64,000 bases of DNA, from NCBI GenBank assembly GCA_023055425.1, contig JALGPY010000013.1, positions 13,243,735 through 13,307,734 on the forward strand, given 5' to 3'. The position numbers were made by a program, and so were the translations under genes. Source of the DNA: Linanthus parryae (Eukaryota; Streptophyta; Magnoliopsida; Ericales; Polemoniaceae). The notes under the pieces are model-generated. The model was given only the letters and a program-made list of their open reading frames with translations. It was not told the origin of the DNA and searched no databases. The first letter of the stretch is position 1, and each line of letters starts with the position of its first letter. Below are positions 42,191 to 56,700 of the stretch, piece by piece.

Positions 42191-45100
42191 CTAAACCAAA
42201 GCTTCCTTATTTAGCATGCCTAATTCCAATCTTAAGGCTGAGAGTCTTTCATCTGGCAATGTTTTAGTGAAGATATCTACAAATTGAAAGTTAGTAGAAA
42301 CAAATTCAAGAATAATATCACCTTTATCTGCATGATCTCTGAATAAATGATGTCTAACATCAATGTGATTTGTTCTTGAATGATGAACTGGATTCTTTGT
42401 AGTTGATATTGCACTTGTGTTATCACACTTGATAGGTATATCTCTGCAATCAAATTCAAGATCTCTCATTTGTTGTGCTATCCATAACACTTGTGAACAA
42501 CATGCTCCAGCTGCAATGTATTCAGCTTCAGCTGTTGATAGTGCAACTGAGTTTTGCTTCTTTGAATGCCAGCTGATTAAAGATGATCCAAGAAATTGAC
42601 AACATCATGATGTACTTTTTCTATCAACTTTATATCCTAAACAATCAGCATCTGAATAGCCACACAAAGAGAAGTTAGAATGTTTAGGATACCAAAGCCC
42701 TAAGTCTTTGGTACCATTGAGATATCTAAAAATTATCTTAACTGCAGTCAAGTGTGATTCTTTAGGATCAGCTTGAAATCTAGCACACATGCACACACTG
42801 AACATGATATCTGGTCTACTAGCTGTGAGGTAGAGTAATGATCCAATCATACCTCTATACTCTTTCACATTCACACTCTTACCAGATTCATCCTTGTCTA
42901 AAGAAAATGTAGAACTCATGGGAGTCTTCATCTCTTTGGACTAAGACATATCATACTTGCTTAGCAAGTCCTTTGTATACTTGCTTTGATGTAGGAATCT
43001 TCCTTTCTTCATCTGATGAATTTGAAGTCCAAGGAAGAAGTTCAATTCACCCATCAAACTCATTTCAAATTCCCTGCTCATAAGACTTGATAATTCCTTG
43101 CATAGAAGATCATTAGTAGCTCCAAACAGAATATCATCAACATAAATTTGAAATACAATCATATCTTTCTCATGAGTCTTTATGAAAAGGGTCTTGTCTA
43201 CTAATCCTCTTTTGAAATCATTTTCAAGAAGAAACTTTGACAATCTTTCATACCAATCTCTCGGAGCTTGTTTCAAAACATAAAGAGCTTTGTCAAGTTT
43301 GTAAACATGACCTGGAAACTTGTCATTTTCAAAAACCTCGAATTTGAGCAACATAAACTTCTTATTACAGATAGCCATTTAGAAAAGCACACTTCACATC
43401 CATTTGAAATAGTTTCATGTTTTTGTGGGATGGAAATGCGAGTAGAATTCTAACTGATTCTAACCAAGGAACAGGAGAAAAAGTTTATTCATAGTCAATA
43501 CCTTCTTCTTGATTGTAGCCTTGAGGTACCAATCTGGCTTTGTTCCTGATTACCTTTCCATTCTCATCCAACTTGTTTCTGAATACCCATCTGGTGCCAA
43601 TGACAAACTGATTTTTTGGTGGAGGAACTAGATTTCATACCTTGTTCCTTTTAAACTCATGGAGTTCACTTTGCATTGCTATTATCGAGTCTTCTTCTTG
43701 TAATGCTTCCTTCAGAGTTTTACGTTCTGCAAGAGAAATAAAATCATTAAAAGCATAAATATTTTTCAAATGTGATATGATTTGTGTACCAGTGGTTGGA
43801 TCAGAAATAATGTTATCAGCATGATTAGATGAGAGATATTTGAATCTCTTTCTTGGTGTCCATGGTTCAGGCTCTCCAGTTTTCTTTTCAAGTCTCTGAG
43901 AACTTGAAGTAGTAGCTTGTTCTCCTGTTTTCTCTGGAGATTCTGTTTCAAGGCTTTGAACCTTAGTTTCAAGGCCATGAAAATGCCTGTCTTGTTCCTG
44001 TGACATTTCCTTTGATCCTTTTGAGGATTCTTCAGTATCGGAATCATGCTTGTTCAGATTGAGATCTGCAAAACCATCACATGAAGAACCATCATAGCTT
44101 TCATCAAAAAATGACATGAATGCTTTCTTCAACAAGCTTGGTTCTCTTATTTTAAACTCTATAGGCTTTGCTAAACTGTGAATAGCCAAGAAAAATACCT
44201 TCATCACTTCTTGTATCAAACTTAACAAGATTGTCCTTACCGTTATTTTGGACAAAACAGGTACATCCAAATGGCTTGAAGTAAGAGATGTTTGGCTTTC
44301 TTCCTTTGAACAACTCATAGGGGGTTTCTTCGGAATAGGTCTTATTAAGCACAAAGTTCTTTTTCTTGAATGAGCTTCTAGTTTGCTTGCCTTGTGCACA
44401 TGCCTTGCATACTTCTTCCTATTTGAACTTGATAGAGGGTAAGCCTCTTACTAAGTTTTTGGAAACTAACTTGTTCAAGGTATGAAAGCTAATGTGTCTC
44501 AAATTTCCCTTGAGGCACTTCAAGTTTTCACAAGCAACTTTGTTAGTTTGAAAAGTATAAACATTGTTTGATCTAGAGGCTGTGAGGATGGAGTTGCTAG
44601 ATTTCTCATTCTGCACCACACATTTCTCTTTATCAAAGATAACTTTGTTGCCATTGTCACAAAGTTGAGATACACTAAGAAGATTAAATTTCAATCCATC
44701 AACTAGATATACATCAGAAATAGAATTTTCATAATTTGTACCAACTTTACCAATACCAAGAATCTTGCATTTGCCTTTGTCAGCAAAAATAATTGATTCT
44801 TCTGATTCCTCTTTCAGTTCTGAGAATAGAGATCTCTTTCCATTCATGTGTCTTGAGCAACCACTGTCCATAAACCATTTTGCTCTTAGATCTGGTGACA
44901 CCCTGCAAACACCATTTACTGCCTTACCCAGATGTTAGACCAAGTGCTAAATTTAGATTTATATTCAGGGTCAACCATGTTAGGTGGTCTAACCCCTTTA
45001 GGAACCCAAATGTGTCTTACTTTTCCTTTGAGTTGGAAGGGAAAAGTGTTCCTCATTATGTTAACATGACCATCTTATTGCCGTAATGGCACTTGGGAGA

Positions 45101-46713
45101 TGTTTTGCTTCCAGCTTTCACAAATCTGATACTGTTCTTCTTTGGAAAATTTGCCAGTTTTGTGAGCAGACTTTAAGCTACCTCCAAGAATCAAGCTCAA
45201 ATTGTGTTCTGAGCCTGCAAGTTTAGTTTTGACCAAATCATATTCTTGAAGTTCTCAGTCAGAGTAGTCTTTTGTTTTTCCAATTCATCATCTTGATGTC
45301 TTAGATTAACAATATTGTCACTCAAGAGAGAGTTCTTAGCGATTAATTCCTTGACTTGTGTTTTCAAGGCTTTGAAACAGGTTTTCAAGTCCTTGAAATC
45401 ACTGTAAGTTTTCTTCTAAGAGATTTCAAGATTCTGATTTAGACAAACAAGATGTAAATTTTCTTTTGCTTTCTCTTTCAAAACTCTAATTTCTTTCAGA
45501 TAGTTCTTTTCATTTAAAAGCATTGTTCTAAGATAACCAGAGAGGGCTTCTATTAGTTTTTAAATCAAGCAGTTTACCATTACCTCAATGTTCTTTTCAA
45601 AACTTTCATCATGCTTGGCCATAAATCATAGGTTGGCATGTTCTTCTTTAGATTCAGAGTCACTTGAGGTGTCTGAATCTCTCCATGAAGCTATCATAGC
45701 TTTCTTCCTTCTATCATGATCTTTCTTCTGGAAGTTCTTGCTTTTCTTGTGTGGACAGTCTTTGATCAAATGTCCTGCATCGCCACACTCAAAGCAATTC
45801 ATGAATTTATGATTATTACCTTGAGAATAAGATTTACCTTTGTAGTCTTTGCTACTGGAGGATCTATGTATTTCTTTTTTGAAGTCCTTCTTTCCAAAGC
45901 TTTTCTTCATTTTAATAATTCGGGTCAAGGCTTTGGAAATCAAAGCAATTGAATCTTCATCATCATCATCATCAGTTTCAAGGCTTTGAAATGTCTCATT
46001 CTCCTTAGCCTCGAGAGCAAAGTTCTTGACACCTTCTGGTAATTCTCCATCAACTTCATTCATGGATATCTCATGCGTAAGGAGCTTCCCTTGTAGATCA
46101 TCAAGTTGGAGTGTTGAGAGATCTTGAGCTTCCTCAATAGCAGTTGTTTTTGGTTCCCATTTTGCCTTTGGAAGACTTCTTAGAATTTTCCTCACCTTTT
46201 CTTCATTGGAAATATGCTTGCCCAGTGAATCATGGTTATTGACAATGTCAGTGAATCTTTTAACCATGTCTCTGATTGACTAATCTCCATTCATCTTGAA
46301 TAGCTCATATTGCCTGAGATATATATTGATCTTGGTTTGCTTGACTTGACTGGTTCCTTCAAAAGTCACCACAAGCTTATCCCAGATCTCCTTGGCAGTT
46401 TTGCAACTTGAGATCCTATTAAATTCATCTGCACTCAAAGCACAATATAAGAGATTCACAACTTTATAATTTTTTGAAAATTACTCTAACTCCGATGAAG
46501 AAAGAAAGTCTTCAGTTGGGGAGTTCTAATCCCATGTTTCTCTGTATAGAAAGAGTGAGGACCATTCTGGATGATAGTCCAGATTTCCATATCTTGATCA
46601 ATAATGAACATTTTCATCAAGGCTTTACAGTGGACAAAATTGTCTCCACAGAAGAGAGGAGGTCTTTTAGCAGCTCTTCCCTGTGAGAAACCACTATCAC
46701 CTACAATACTCAT
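42191..46713 (-). pseudogene. S2 gag-pol, decayed, integrase core deleted
   Basis: Gag starts at 46,713 (MSIVGDSGFSQ). The zinc knuckle CFECGDAGHLIKDC near 45,790 is intact. The protease motif WFMDSGCSRHM lies near 44,880 and the integrase zinc region ends CKACAQGKQ near 44,400. The next residues are already the post-core sequence (NKTYSEETPYELFKGRKP), so the D,D,E catalytic core is deleted. Reverse transcriptase follows, with YVDDILFG near 43,140. RNase H ends KEALV-stop at 42,191. Several frameshifts and stops are present (for example near 46,490, 46,285, 44,440 and 42,945). The copy cannot supply its own integrase. Confidence 0.85.
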
Positions 46714-46750
46714 AATCACAAGATGGTTAAATCTATGCAGTGATACAAGA

Positions 46751-46762
46751 TCTGATACCAAT
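46751..46762 (-). promoter_or_regulatory. Primer-binding site of S2
   Basis: On the minus strand, ATTGGTATCAGA directly follows the 5' LTR. It is the initiator-Met-type Copia site. Confidence 0.75.
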
Positions 46763-48007
46763 TAAAGGTGTGTACAGTAGGTATAAATACAGGATCAATA
46801 CTCTAGAAGGGGGGAGGGGTTGAATAGAGTATGCAAACTTTTGCTTAACTTTGCAAGAATAGTGGTTTCAAAAGATTTGTAAAGAGATTCAAGGCCTTGA
46901 AATGAGTTTAAAGCCCTTGGAATAAAACAGTTAGAGTAAACAGAAGAATAAGCCTATTTCAATGAGTTTCAAACCGTTGAAAATTAAACTGTTTTGAAAG
47001 CTGCAAGAGTTCTAAGTTTGTGACTGAAAAGTAAATGCAAGAGACATAAGATATATAGAGTTTAGTCCACTTGGACCTACATCTCTACCTTAGGTATCTT
47101 CTCCCTGTATGATTTTCAACTCAATTCTTATTAATCAACAGCTAAGTCCTAGATCTCAAGCACATAGAGATACCTTACTCTGTTACAGCTTGTGGTTCTC
47201 ACTAACCTACCTGGTACCTGCTCTAGCTATCTGATTAACTAAGAATTCTATATTTTTCACCTTGAAAAATCCTTGAGAATTTAAATAGAAGTAGTATAAA
47301 AATTATGTACAAACATAGTTCAGAAATGAAGAACACAGAGAGTGGAACTGCAGTGAGAATGCAGTGTTCTTCAAATGCTTGGATTGGGAGGGAATGATCT
47401 ACTTCTTTGTTGCTTGACAATCCTTGAATGTATTTTGAGTGTCTCTAGCATTTACCCGTTATGTTATCCTTCAAATGCTTCAAACTGAGCTCCTTATATG
47501 TAGCTCATTTGATCTGCAAATCTTCAAGATTTCCAGCAACAAACTTTCCTATTTTGTAGGCAACAACTTTGACTTATCTAACAGTCTTATCCAACATATA
47601 GTTGCTCAATATCTTCAGGGATATTGTTTGATCTTGATAATATCATGTTCAGAAGCTGTTACAATCATTAGATTGATTACAAAATCAAATCATCTCAGAA
47701 TTTCCTTCCCTGCAAAACTCAGGTTTAGGAAATAAATCCTGCAAAATAGGTAATAATCTTTCCCTGGAAAACTGAGTTAAACAAATGGATTAGATAGTAT
47801 TGAACATGTCAAACCACTTTGTCTTTCATCATCAAGTAATGATATATCAAGCATAGGGGTTTAGGAGTTCAAACAGAATCAGAAACTCCCCCTAAGTTCA
47901 TGCATACACAACATAGTCAGTTTCAAGGCTTTGAAAGATGTTTCAAGGCCTTGAAATAGAGTAGCTATTTCAAGTCTTTGAAACTTTGAAACTGAATTGA
48001 AATTAGA
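46763..48007 (-). repeat. 5' LTR of S2
   Basis: 1,245 bp, alignable over its whole length with 38,347-39,584. Its inner end is TACACACCTTTA (CA changed to TA) and its outer end is mutated to TCTAATTTC. Confidence 0.85.
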
Positions 48008-48941
48008 GAGATGATTTGTACCTCCCACATAATAGGAGGAAATATCTGCGGCAACTCGAGGGGTAGTGCTTATGGAATGTCTGGCCATACTCAGATAAAT
48101 CAATATGGGATATTGATGTTATATGTATAGATAAACCTAATCCCATGATCAAGAAACTATGAATTGGATATACGAGTGTGACACTTTTATCTCGTGTCCA
48201 ATCTGGATATAGAGACAAAGGGATAATACAACACGGTAACATTGGGCACATGATTTGTCGGATCACTGACTATTTTTGTTAGTTGGGTGGCATAGATGTG
48301 TTTCTAGACACCGCTCTATGTTTGTAATTATTACTACCAACCACATAGAAACCTACGTGGTCACACACCTCATGGATTAAAATAGATTTGGATATTACTA
48401 GTTGGACTAATTAATTAAAAGGTTCAAAACACAACCACATGCAAAGTTAGTTAGACTAATTTTCAAAGTGGACTAATCCGTGTATGGACATGATTAGTAT
48501 TGGGTCAAGTTTGTAGTTAATAAGGAGTTATTAACTGTAAAAGGGAAACCCTAGCTTATTATTTCTCATCAATTTTCACTAAGAGAAATAAGAGAGCAAT
48601 GAGAGAGAGCCCAACAAGGAGCCGCCCCCTCTCACACCATCAGCCTCCCTAGTCGTCGGCCTTCATAGGTGGTTCGGCCACTTGTGCTCTTTTTTGCGTG
48701 ATCCTTTTGCCTCCTTCTCTGACCTAGCTAGCACTAGATGTAAAGGGGGTTCCATATTGCAATCCTAGGTGTGGATACCGGTAGAGATGTGAAAATCGTT
48801 CTTCGTTGTGATCACACAGACAAACAAGGTACACAGTTATCTTTTTTTATCACGTTATGAATGCATGCCTGCAATCGATGGAGGGATTTGATCAGGAATT
48901 TTATTATTATTCTGCTGCGTTACCTGCATCAAAACCCTACA
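48008..48941 (+). repeat. Copia B 5' LTR, right piece
   Basis: Starts with the GAGAT duplication, continues the Copia B LTR (CCTCCCACATAATAGGAGG, compare CCTCCCACATAACGGGAGC in Copia A) and ends AAAACCCTACA. Confidence 0.85.
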
Positions 48942-48942
48942 G

Positions 48943-48957
48943 TGGTATCAGAGCCAC
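48943..48957 (+). promoter_or_regulatory. Primer-binding site of Copia B
   Basis: TGGTATCAGAGCCAC, one base after the LTR, exactly as in Copia A. Confidence 0.9.
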
Positions 48958-50674
<1,717 letters not shown>

Positions 50675-52406
50675 ATGGCAAACAATCAACAAACATCGAC
50701 ACCATCCATGCGTTCTGTCCTTGAGAAGGACAAGTTGTCTGGAACCAGTTTTCTAGACTGGTACAAAAACTTGAGAATTGTTCTCAAGCAAGAAAATAAG
50801 TTGTACATCTTAGAGAGTCCTGTTCTAGAGGCTCCAGCCAAAAGATGATGTTCTAGCTACCGTAAGGGCACATTAAAAATTTGTTGATGACAATAATGAC
50901 GTGACTTGTCTCATGCATTGCACCATGAACTATGAGCTTCAGAAGCAACATGATAACATGGAGGCGTACGATATGATCATACCTTTGAGGCAGCTCATCC
51001 AAGTGCAGGCAATGCATGAGCGGTATGAAGTATCTAAAGCACTGTTCAAGTGCAGTCTGTCAGAGGGGAACTCAGTCGGGCCTCATGTACTCCGTATGAT
51101 CGGATACATGAAGAATCTCGAGAGGTTAGGCTTCCCGTTCGGCCAAGATTTGGCCATTAATCTCATCCTGCACTTGTTACCGGGTAGCTATAGTCAGTTC
51201 ATCATGAACTACAATATGAATGAAATCAACAAAACACTGCCAGACCTGCTCAATATGTTGAGGACTACAGACCAGAACATTAACAAAGGCAAAGGCAAGA
51301 CCATAATGATGGTCAATAAAGGAAAGGGCAAGAGAGTTGCTTCTACCTCCAAAGGAAAGAGCAAGCAAGTTGCAAAATCTAAGGAATTTTCCTTAAAGCC
51401 TACTGGTGGTGTCTCTAAAGGCGCATGCCACTATTGTAGTCAGACATGCCACTGGAAGAGGAAATGCCCAAAATATCTAGAAGAAGAAAGGATTGGGATA
51501 GTGATTCCACCACCACCAGGTATTTTTGTTAAAGATGTCAATTTGTCTATCTCTTCATCTTGGGCATTGGATACTGGATGTGGATCTCACATTTCTCGAA
51601 ATGTGCAGGATTTAAAGAGAAGTAGACGATTGGCCAAAGGGGAGATAGACTTGCGCGCGGGGAATGGAATAAGAGTTCCTGCATTAGCCGCAGTAGTTTA
51701 TGAGTTATCTTTACCTTTGGGACTTATTTTAGAATTAGAAAATTGCTATTATGTGTCTGCTATGAGCAGAAACATTATTTACATTTCTTGTTTCGACGAG
51801 AAAGATTTTTCTATTATAATAAAGGACAAGTGTTGCTCCATTTATTTTGATAGTATGCACTATTGTAGTGAGCTTTTGTCTAATGTATTGTTATATCCTT
51901 AATATAAATAACTCCATCTATAACATAAATACCAAGAGGATTAAAACTAAAGAATTAAATCATACTTATCTATGGAACTGTCGTTTAGGCCATATAAACG
52001 AGAAACACATTTCTAGACTCCATAAGGATGGATTTCTAGACTCATTTGATTATGAATCATATGAGACATGTGAATCTTGTTTATTGGAAAGAATGACTAA
52101 GTCTCCTTTCAATAAGAAATGTGAGAGTTCTAGTGAGCTATTGGCACTTATACATACTAATGTGTGTGGACCATTTGCCACGCCGACCAGATGTGGTTGT
52201 CTTTATTTCATTACATTACAGATGACTTCAGTAGATATGGATTTTTATACCTTATGAAGGCCAAGTCCGGTCCCTTTAAAAATTTCAAAGAATTCAAGAA
52301 TGAAGCAGATAAGCAGCTTGGCAAGAGTATTAAGGCTCTACGATCGGATCGTGGAGGAGAATACTCAGGCCAAGAGTTGGACGACTATATTAGAGAGTGT
52401 GGGATC
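50675..52406 (+). pseudogene. Copia B gag-protease-integrase, decayed and truncated
   Basis: The ATG at 50,675 begins a gag very similar to Copia A (LEKDKLSGTSFLDWYKN). A frameshift/stop occurs near 50,845. The zinc knuckle CHYCSQTCHWKRKC keeps its Cys/His spacing but has Gly changed to Cys. Protease LDTGCGSH is present near 51,570. Further frameshifts lie near 51,880 and 52,215. The integrase motif LRSDRGGEY is present near 52,350, and the sequence ends in the core at 52,406 where S3 sequence starts. Confidence 0.85.
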
Positions 52407-52446
52407 TTAACATATTATTGGCTTTGTCTTTCATAAAGGGGGAGAT

Positions 52447-53679
52447 TGTAAGTTCAGCTTGTTTCAAAGGTTTGAAACTCTGGACTGTTTCAAGGCCTTG
52501 AAATAGCTTTCAAAGGCTTGAAACTATAATGCAATTTTTGGCATGAACTTAGGGGGAGTTTTTCTTTCAAATCTGATCCTTGAACTCCTTTGCTTGATCA
52601 TTTCTTATTTGATGATGAAATGGAAACCAATTTGATACTCAAAACTTTTGCTAATCTCTTTGTTTGAATTAGTTTTTTCAAAATAAAATAGTTACCTATT
52701 TTGCAGGAACTGTTTCCTAATCTGTGTGTTTTCAGGTAACGAAATAGAGGTGTCATTGATTCAATGCTTGTGTAATCTTGCCTGGACTTTCCAAACACTC
52801 TCAGATACAAGATCAAGTCAGTATATTTGAAGATACTGAGCAACTAGATGTCGGGAAGAGTTGTTAGAGAGTTAAGATATGCTGCTTGATTTTAGGAAAG
52901 TATGTTTCCAGAAGATCCTTTAAAACTGCATTTCAAACTAGCAGCATAAGAGAGGCAATTGATGCGGACATTCGAAGAGAAATTACACAAATACACTCAA
53001 ACACTCTCAAGTTTGATAAGAAACACAAAAAGATATTCATTTGACTCAATCTAATCATCAGAAGATCACTACGTGCTCAACTGCTTCACTAGTTCTCAGT
53101 GTTCTTATTTCTATACTTAATTTGTATATTATTTTGATAATACTTCTCTTATCTAATTCTCGTGAGTTGTTCAAGTGAACAATAGAGATTTTTTTTTGAA
53201 TAAATTAGCTAGAGCAGGTACTAGATAGGTTAGTGAGAACCACAAGCTGTAACAGAGTAAGGGAAATCTCTGTGCTTGAGATCTAGGGCTTAGCTTTTGA
53301 TTAATAAGAATTGAGTTGAAAATCCTGCAGGGATTAAGTCCATGAGGTAGAGACGTAGGTCCAAGTAGACTGAACTCTATAAATCCTTGTGTCTCTTGCA
53401 CTTTACTTTCTGTTCTATACTTATCTTGTTTAAAGCTTCACAACAGGTTTTGAGTTCAAGGACTTGAAACTCATTTCAAGGCCTTGAAAACTATCAACAA
53501 GTTTTTCTACTCTATATTTTGATTCCAAGGACTTGAAAATCATTTCAAGGCCTTGAGATACTCTCCGTTTTCTACAAACTTATTTGAAACCACTCTTTTG
53601 GCAAATGTTGCCATACTCTATTCAACCCCCACCCTCTATAGTATTTATCCTGTATTACTACCTACATTATTGTCTTTCA
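52447..53679 (+). repeat. 5' LTR of S3
   Basis: TGTAAGTTCAGC to TGTCTTTCA, 1,233 bp. A TATA-like CTCTATAAATC lies near 53,377. TTTCAAGGCCTTGAAA palindromes occur near 52,488 and 53,475. Confidence 0.85.
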
Positions 53680-53690
53680 ATTGGTATCAG
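53680..53690 (+). promoter_or_regulatory. Primer-binding site of S3
   Basis: ATTGGTATCAG begins right after the LTR end CA. This is the initiator-Met-type site. Confidence 0.8.
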
Positions 53691-53728
53691 TGCTTGTATC
53701 ACTGCATAGATATAACAATCTTGTGATC

Positions 53729-56700
53729 ATGAGTATTGTTGGCGATGGTGGTTTCTCACAGGGAAGAGCTGCTAACAGACCTCCCTTATACTGTGGTGAA
53801 AACTTTGTGCACTTGAAAGCTTTAATTAAAATGTTCATCATTAATCAAGATATAGAGTTGTGGACTATCATACAGAATGGTCCTCATACATTCTACACAG
53901 AGAAATATAGGATTAGAACTCCCAAAAGCGAGGATTCACTTTCTACTTCTGAATTAGAACAGTTTTCTAAGAATTACAGAGCTATGAATCTCTTATATTG
54001 TGGTTGAGTGCAGATGAATTCAACAGGATCAGGATGCAAAACTGCTAAGGAAATATGGGACAAAATGGTGGTGATCTTTGAAGGAACCAATCAAGTCAAG
54101 CAAACAAAGATCAACATATTCCTTAGACAGTATGAACTGTTTAAAATGAATGAAGATGAATCCATCAAAGACATGTTCAAGAGGTTTGCAGAAATTGTCA
54201 AAAATCTGGATTTCTTAGGGAAATCCATCTCCAATGAAGATAAAGTTAGAAAGATATTGAGAAGTCTTCCTAAAGCCAAATGGAACCAAAGACTACTGCC
54301 ATTGAAGAAGCTCAAGATCTATCATCCTTTCAACCTGATGACTTGAAAGGAAAGCTGCTTACACATGAGATCTCCATGAATGAAGTTGATGGAGAACTAT
54401 TAGAAAGTGTCAAGAACTTGGCTCTCAATTCTAAAGAGAGTGAACCATCTAAAAGCCTTGAAAAAGAAGAAGATGATGACGAAGATCCATTTGTTCTTAT
54501 TTTCAAAGCCTTGACCAGAATTCTCAAGACGAAGAAGAACTTTGGAAACAAAGACTTCAGCAGGGATAAATACAAATCTTCCAGTAGCAGAGACTACAAA
54601 GGTAAATCTTCTTCTCATGGCAATAAACCTAAAGTAATGAATTGCTTTTAGTGTAGTGATGCATGACATTTTATTAGAGACTGTCCACACAAGAAAAGCA
54701 AACACTTTCAGAAGAAATACCATGACAGAAGAAAGAAGGCCATGATAGCTTCTTGGAGTGATTCTGACACTTCAAGTGATTCTGAATCTGAGAAAGAATA
54801 AGTCAACCTCTGCCTTATGGCCAAGAATGACGGAAGTTCTGAAAAGAACATTGAGGTAATGGTCAACTGTTTAATTTCAAAACCAACAGGTGTCCTCTCT
54901 GATTATCTTAGAATAATGCTATTAAATGAAGATAACTATTTGAAAGAGATCAGGACTTCGAAAGAAAAGGTTCATGAGCAAACAAAAGAGAATTTTCATC
55001 TTGTTTTTCAAAATCAAAATCGTGAAAGTTTTCAAAAAAAAAAAAATCTGATAGAGATTTCAAAGCCTTGGAAACCAGTTTCAAGGCCTTGAAAACTCAA
55101 GTCAAGGAAGTAGTCACTGAGAACTCTCTTTTGAGTGACAGTGTTGTTTCTTTAAGACATCAGTGTGATGAATTAGAGGAACAAAGGACTACTCTAGCTG
55201 AGAAACTTCAAGACTCTAAGAAAGTTATGACCAAACTTGCTGGCTCAAAACTTAATTTGAACCTGATTCTTGGAGAAAGCTTAAAGTCTGTTCACAAAAC
55301 TGGTATTGGTTACAATCCCAATTTTCCTAGAAAACACAACACTAGATTTATGAAAGCTGGTCGCAGAACTTCTCCTAAGTGCCATTACTATTGAAAAATT
55401 GGTCATGTAAAAATTACTTGCCTTAAGAAGAAGATACCCTCACATAATGAGGAACACTTTTCCAGTACAACTCAAGGGACAAGTTAAACAGATTTGGGTT
55501 CCTAAAGGGGTTAGACCACCTAACATGGTTGACCCTGAGTATGAATCTACGTTTTACACTTGTTCTAACAGCTGGGTAACACAGTGAATGGTGTTTCCAG
55601 GGTGTCACTAAGAGTAAAGAAGAGAAGTGGTTTATGGATAAAGGTTGCAGACACATGAGTGAAAGAGATCTCTCTTCTCATAATTGAACGAGCAATCAGA
55701 AGGTACAATTACACTTGGTGACAAAGTCAAATGCAACATCCTAAGTATTTGTAAAGTGGGTACTTTTTCTGAAAACTTCATTTCAGATGTTTATTTAGTA
55801 GATTGTTTAAATTTAATTTGCTCAGTGTATCTCAACTATGTGATAATGACAGTAAGTTATCTTTGACAAAGGGAAATATGTGGTGCAAAATGAGAAATCT
55901 GGAAATTGCATCCTCACTCCCTCAAGGTCAAACAATGTTTATACTTTCAATACTAACAAAGTTGCAGGTGAAAGAATGAAGTGCCTCAAGACCTTCAAAG
56001 AGGATTCAAATATTTTGGTACAAAAAGCTTGTACATATAAGTTTACATACCTTGAACAAGCTGGTTTCAAAAGATCTTGTCAGAGGTTTATCCTCTATCA
56101 GGGTTATATATAAAGTGGTATGTAAAGCTTGTGCTCAAGGAAAACAGACAAGAATCTCTTTGAAGCCCAAGAACTTTCTAAGTACTAATAGACCCATTGA
56201 TTGCTTCATATGGATCTCTCTGGTCCTATGAGAATACCTTCTCCCAAGGGTAAGAAGTATATGCTAGTTATTATAGATAATTTCTCTAGATTTACTTGGG
56301 TAATATTTTTCAGCGAGAAGTCTGAAGCTCTATCTGAATTTTCAAAGCTTTGTAAAGATATACTTAAAGTTAAGTTAATATTACCCAAGTAAATCTCTTT
56401 CTTTCATCTCAACCAGTTGATAACATTATATCTAATCCATCCACTCGTACATAGAGAGGATATCAATAGAAGAACTTGTGTGCTTTTAATGATTTTGTCT
56501 CTCTTGTAGAACCTAAGAATGTGAAGGAAGCATTACAAGAAGCATACTGGATCATTGCAATGCAAAGTGAACTCAATGAATTGAGAGAAACAAGGTTTGG
56601 AATCTGGTTCCTCTTCCTAAAGATCAGTCTATCATTGGCACAAGGTGGGTATTCACAAAAAAAAAAATAGTTGAGAATGACAAGGTAATCAGAAACAAAG

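Larger units (their letters stand above)
38347..48007 (-). mobile_element. Complete Sirevirus-like Copia element S2
   Basis: A 9,661 bp minus-strand element with two LTRs, primer-binding site, decayed gag-pol, a third ORF and a polypurine tract. A perfect 5 bp duplication GAGAT flanks it (38,342-38,346 and 48,008-48,012), and the two flanks rejoin into a continuous Copia B LTR. The LTRs differ at many sites, so insertion is much older than Copia A. The 5' LTR start has changed from TGTAAG to TCTAAT. Confidence 0.9.
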
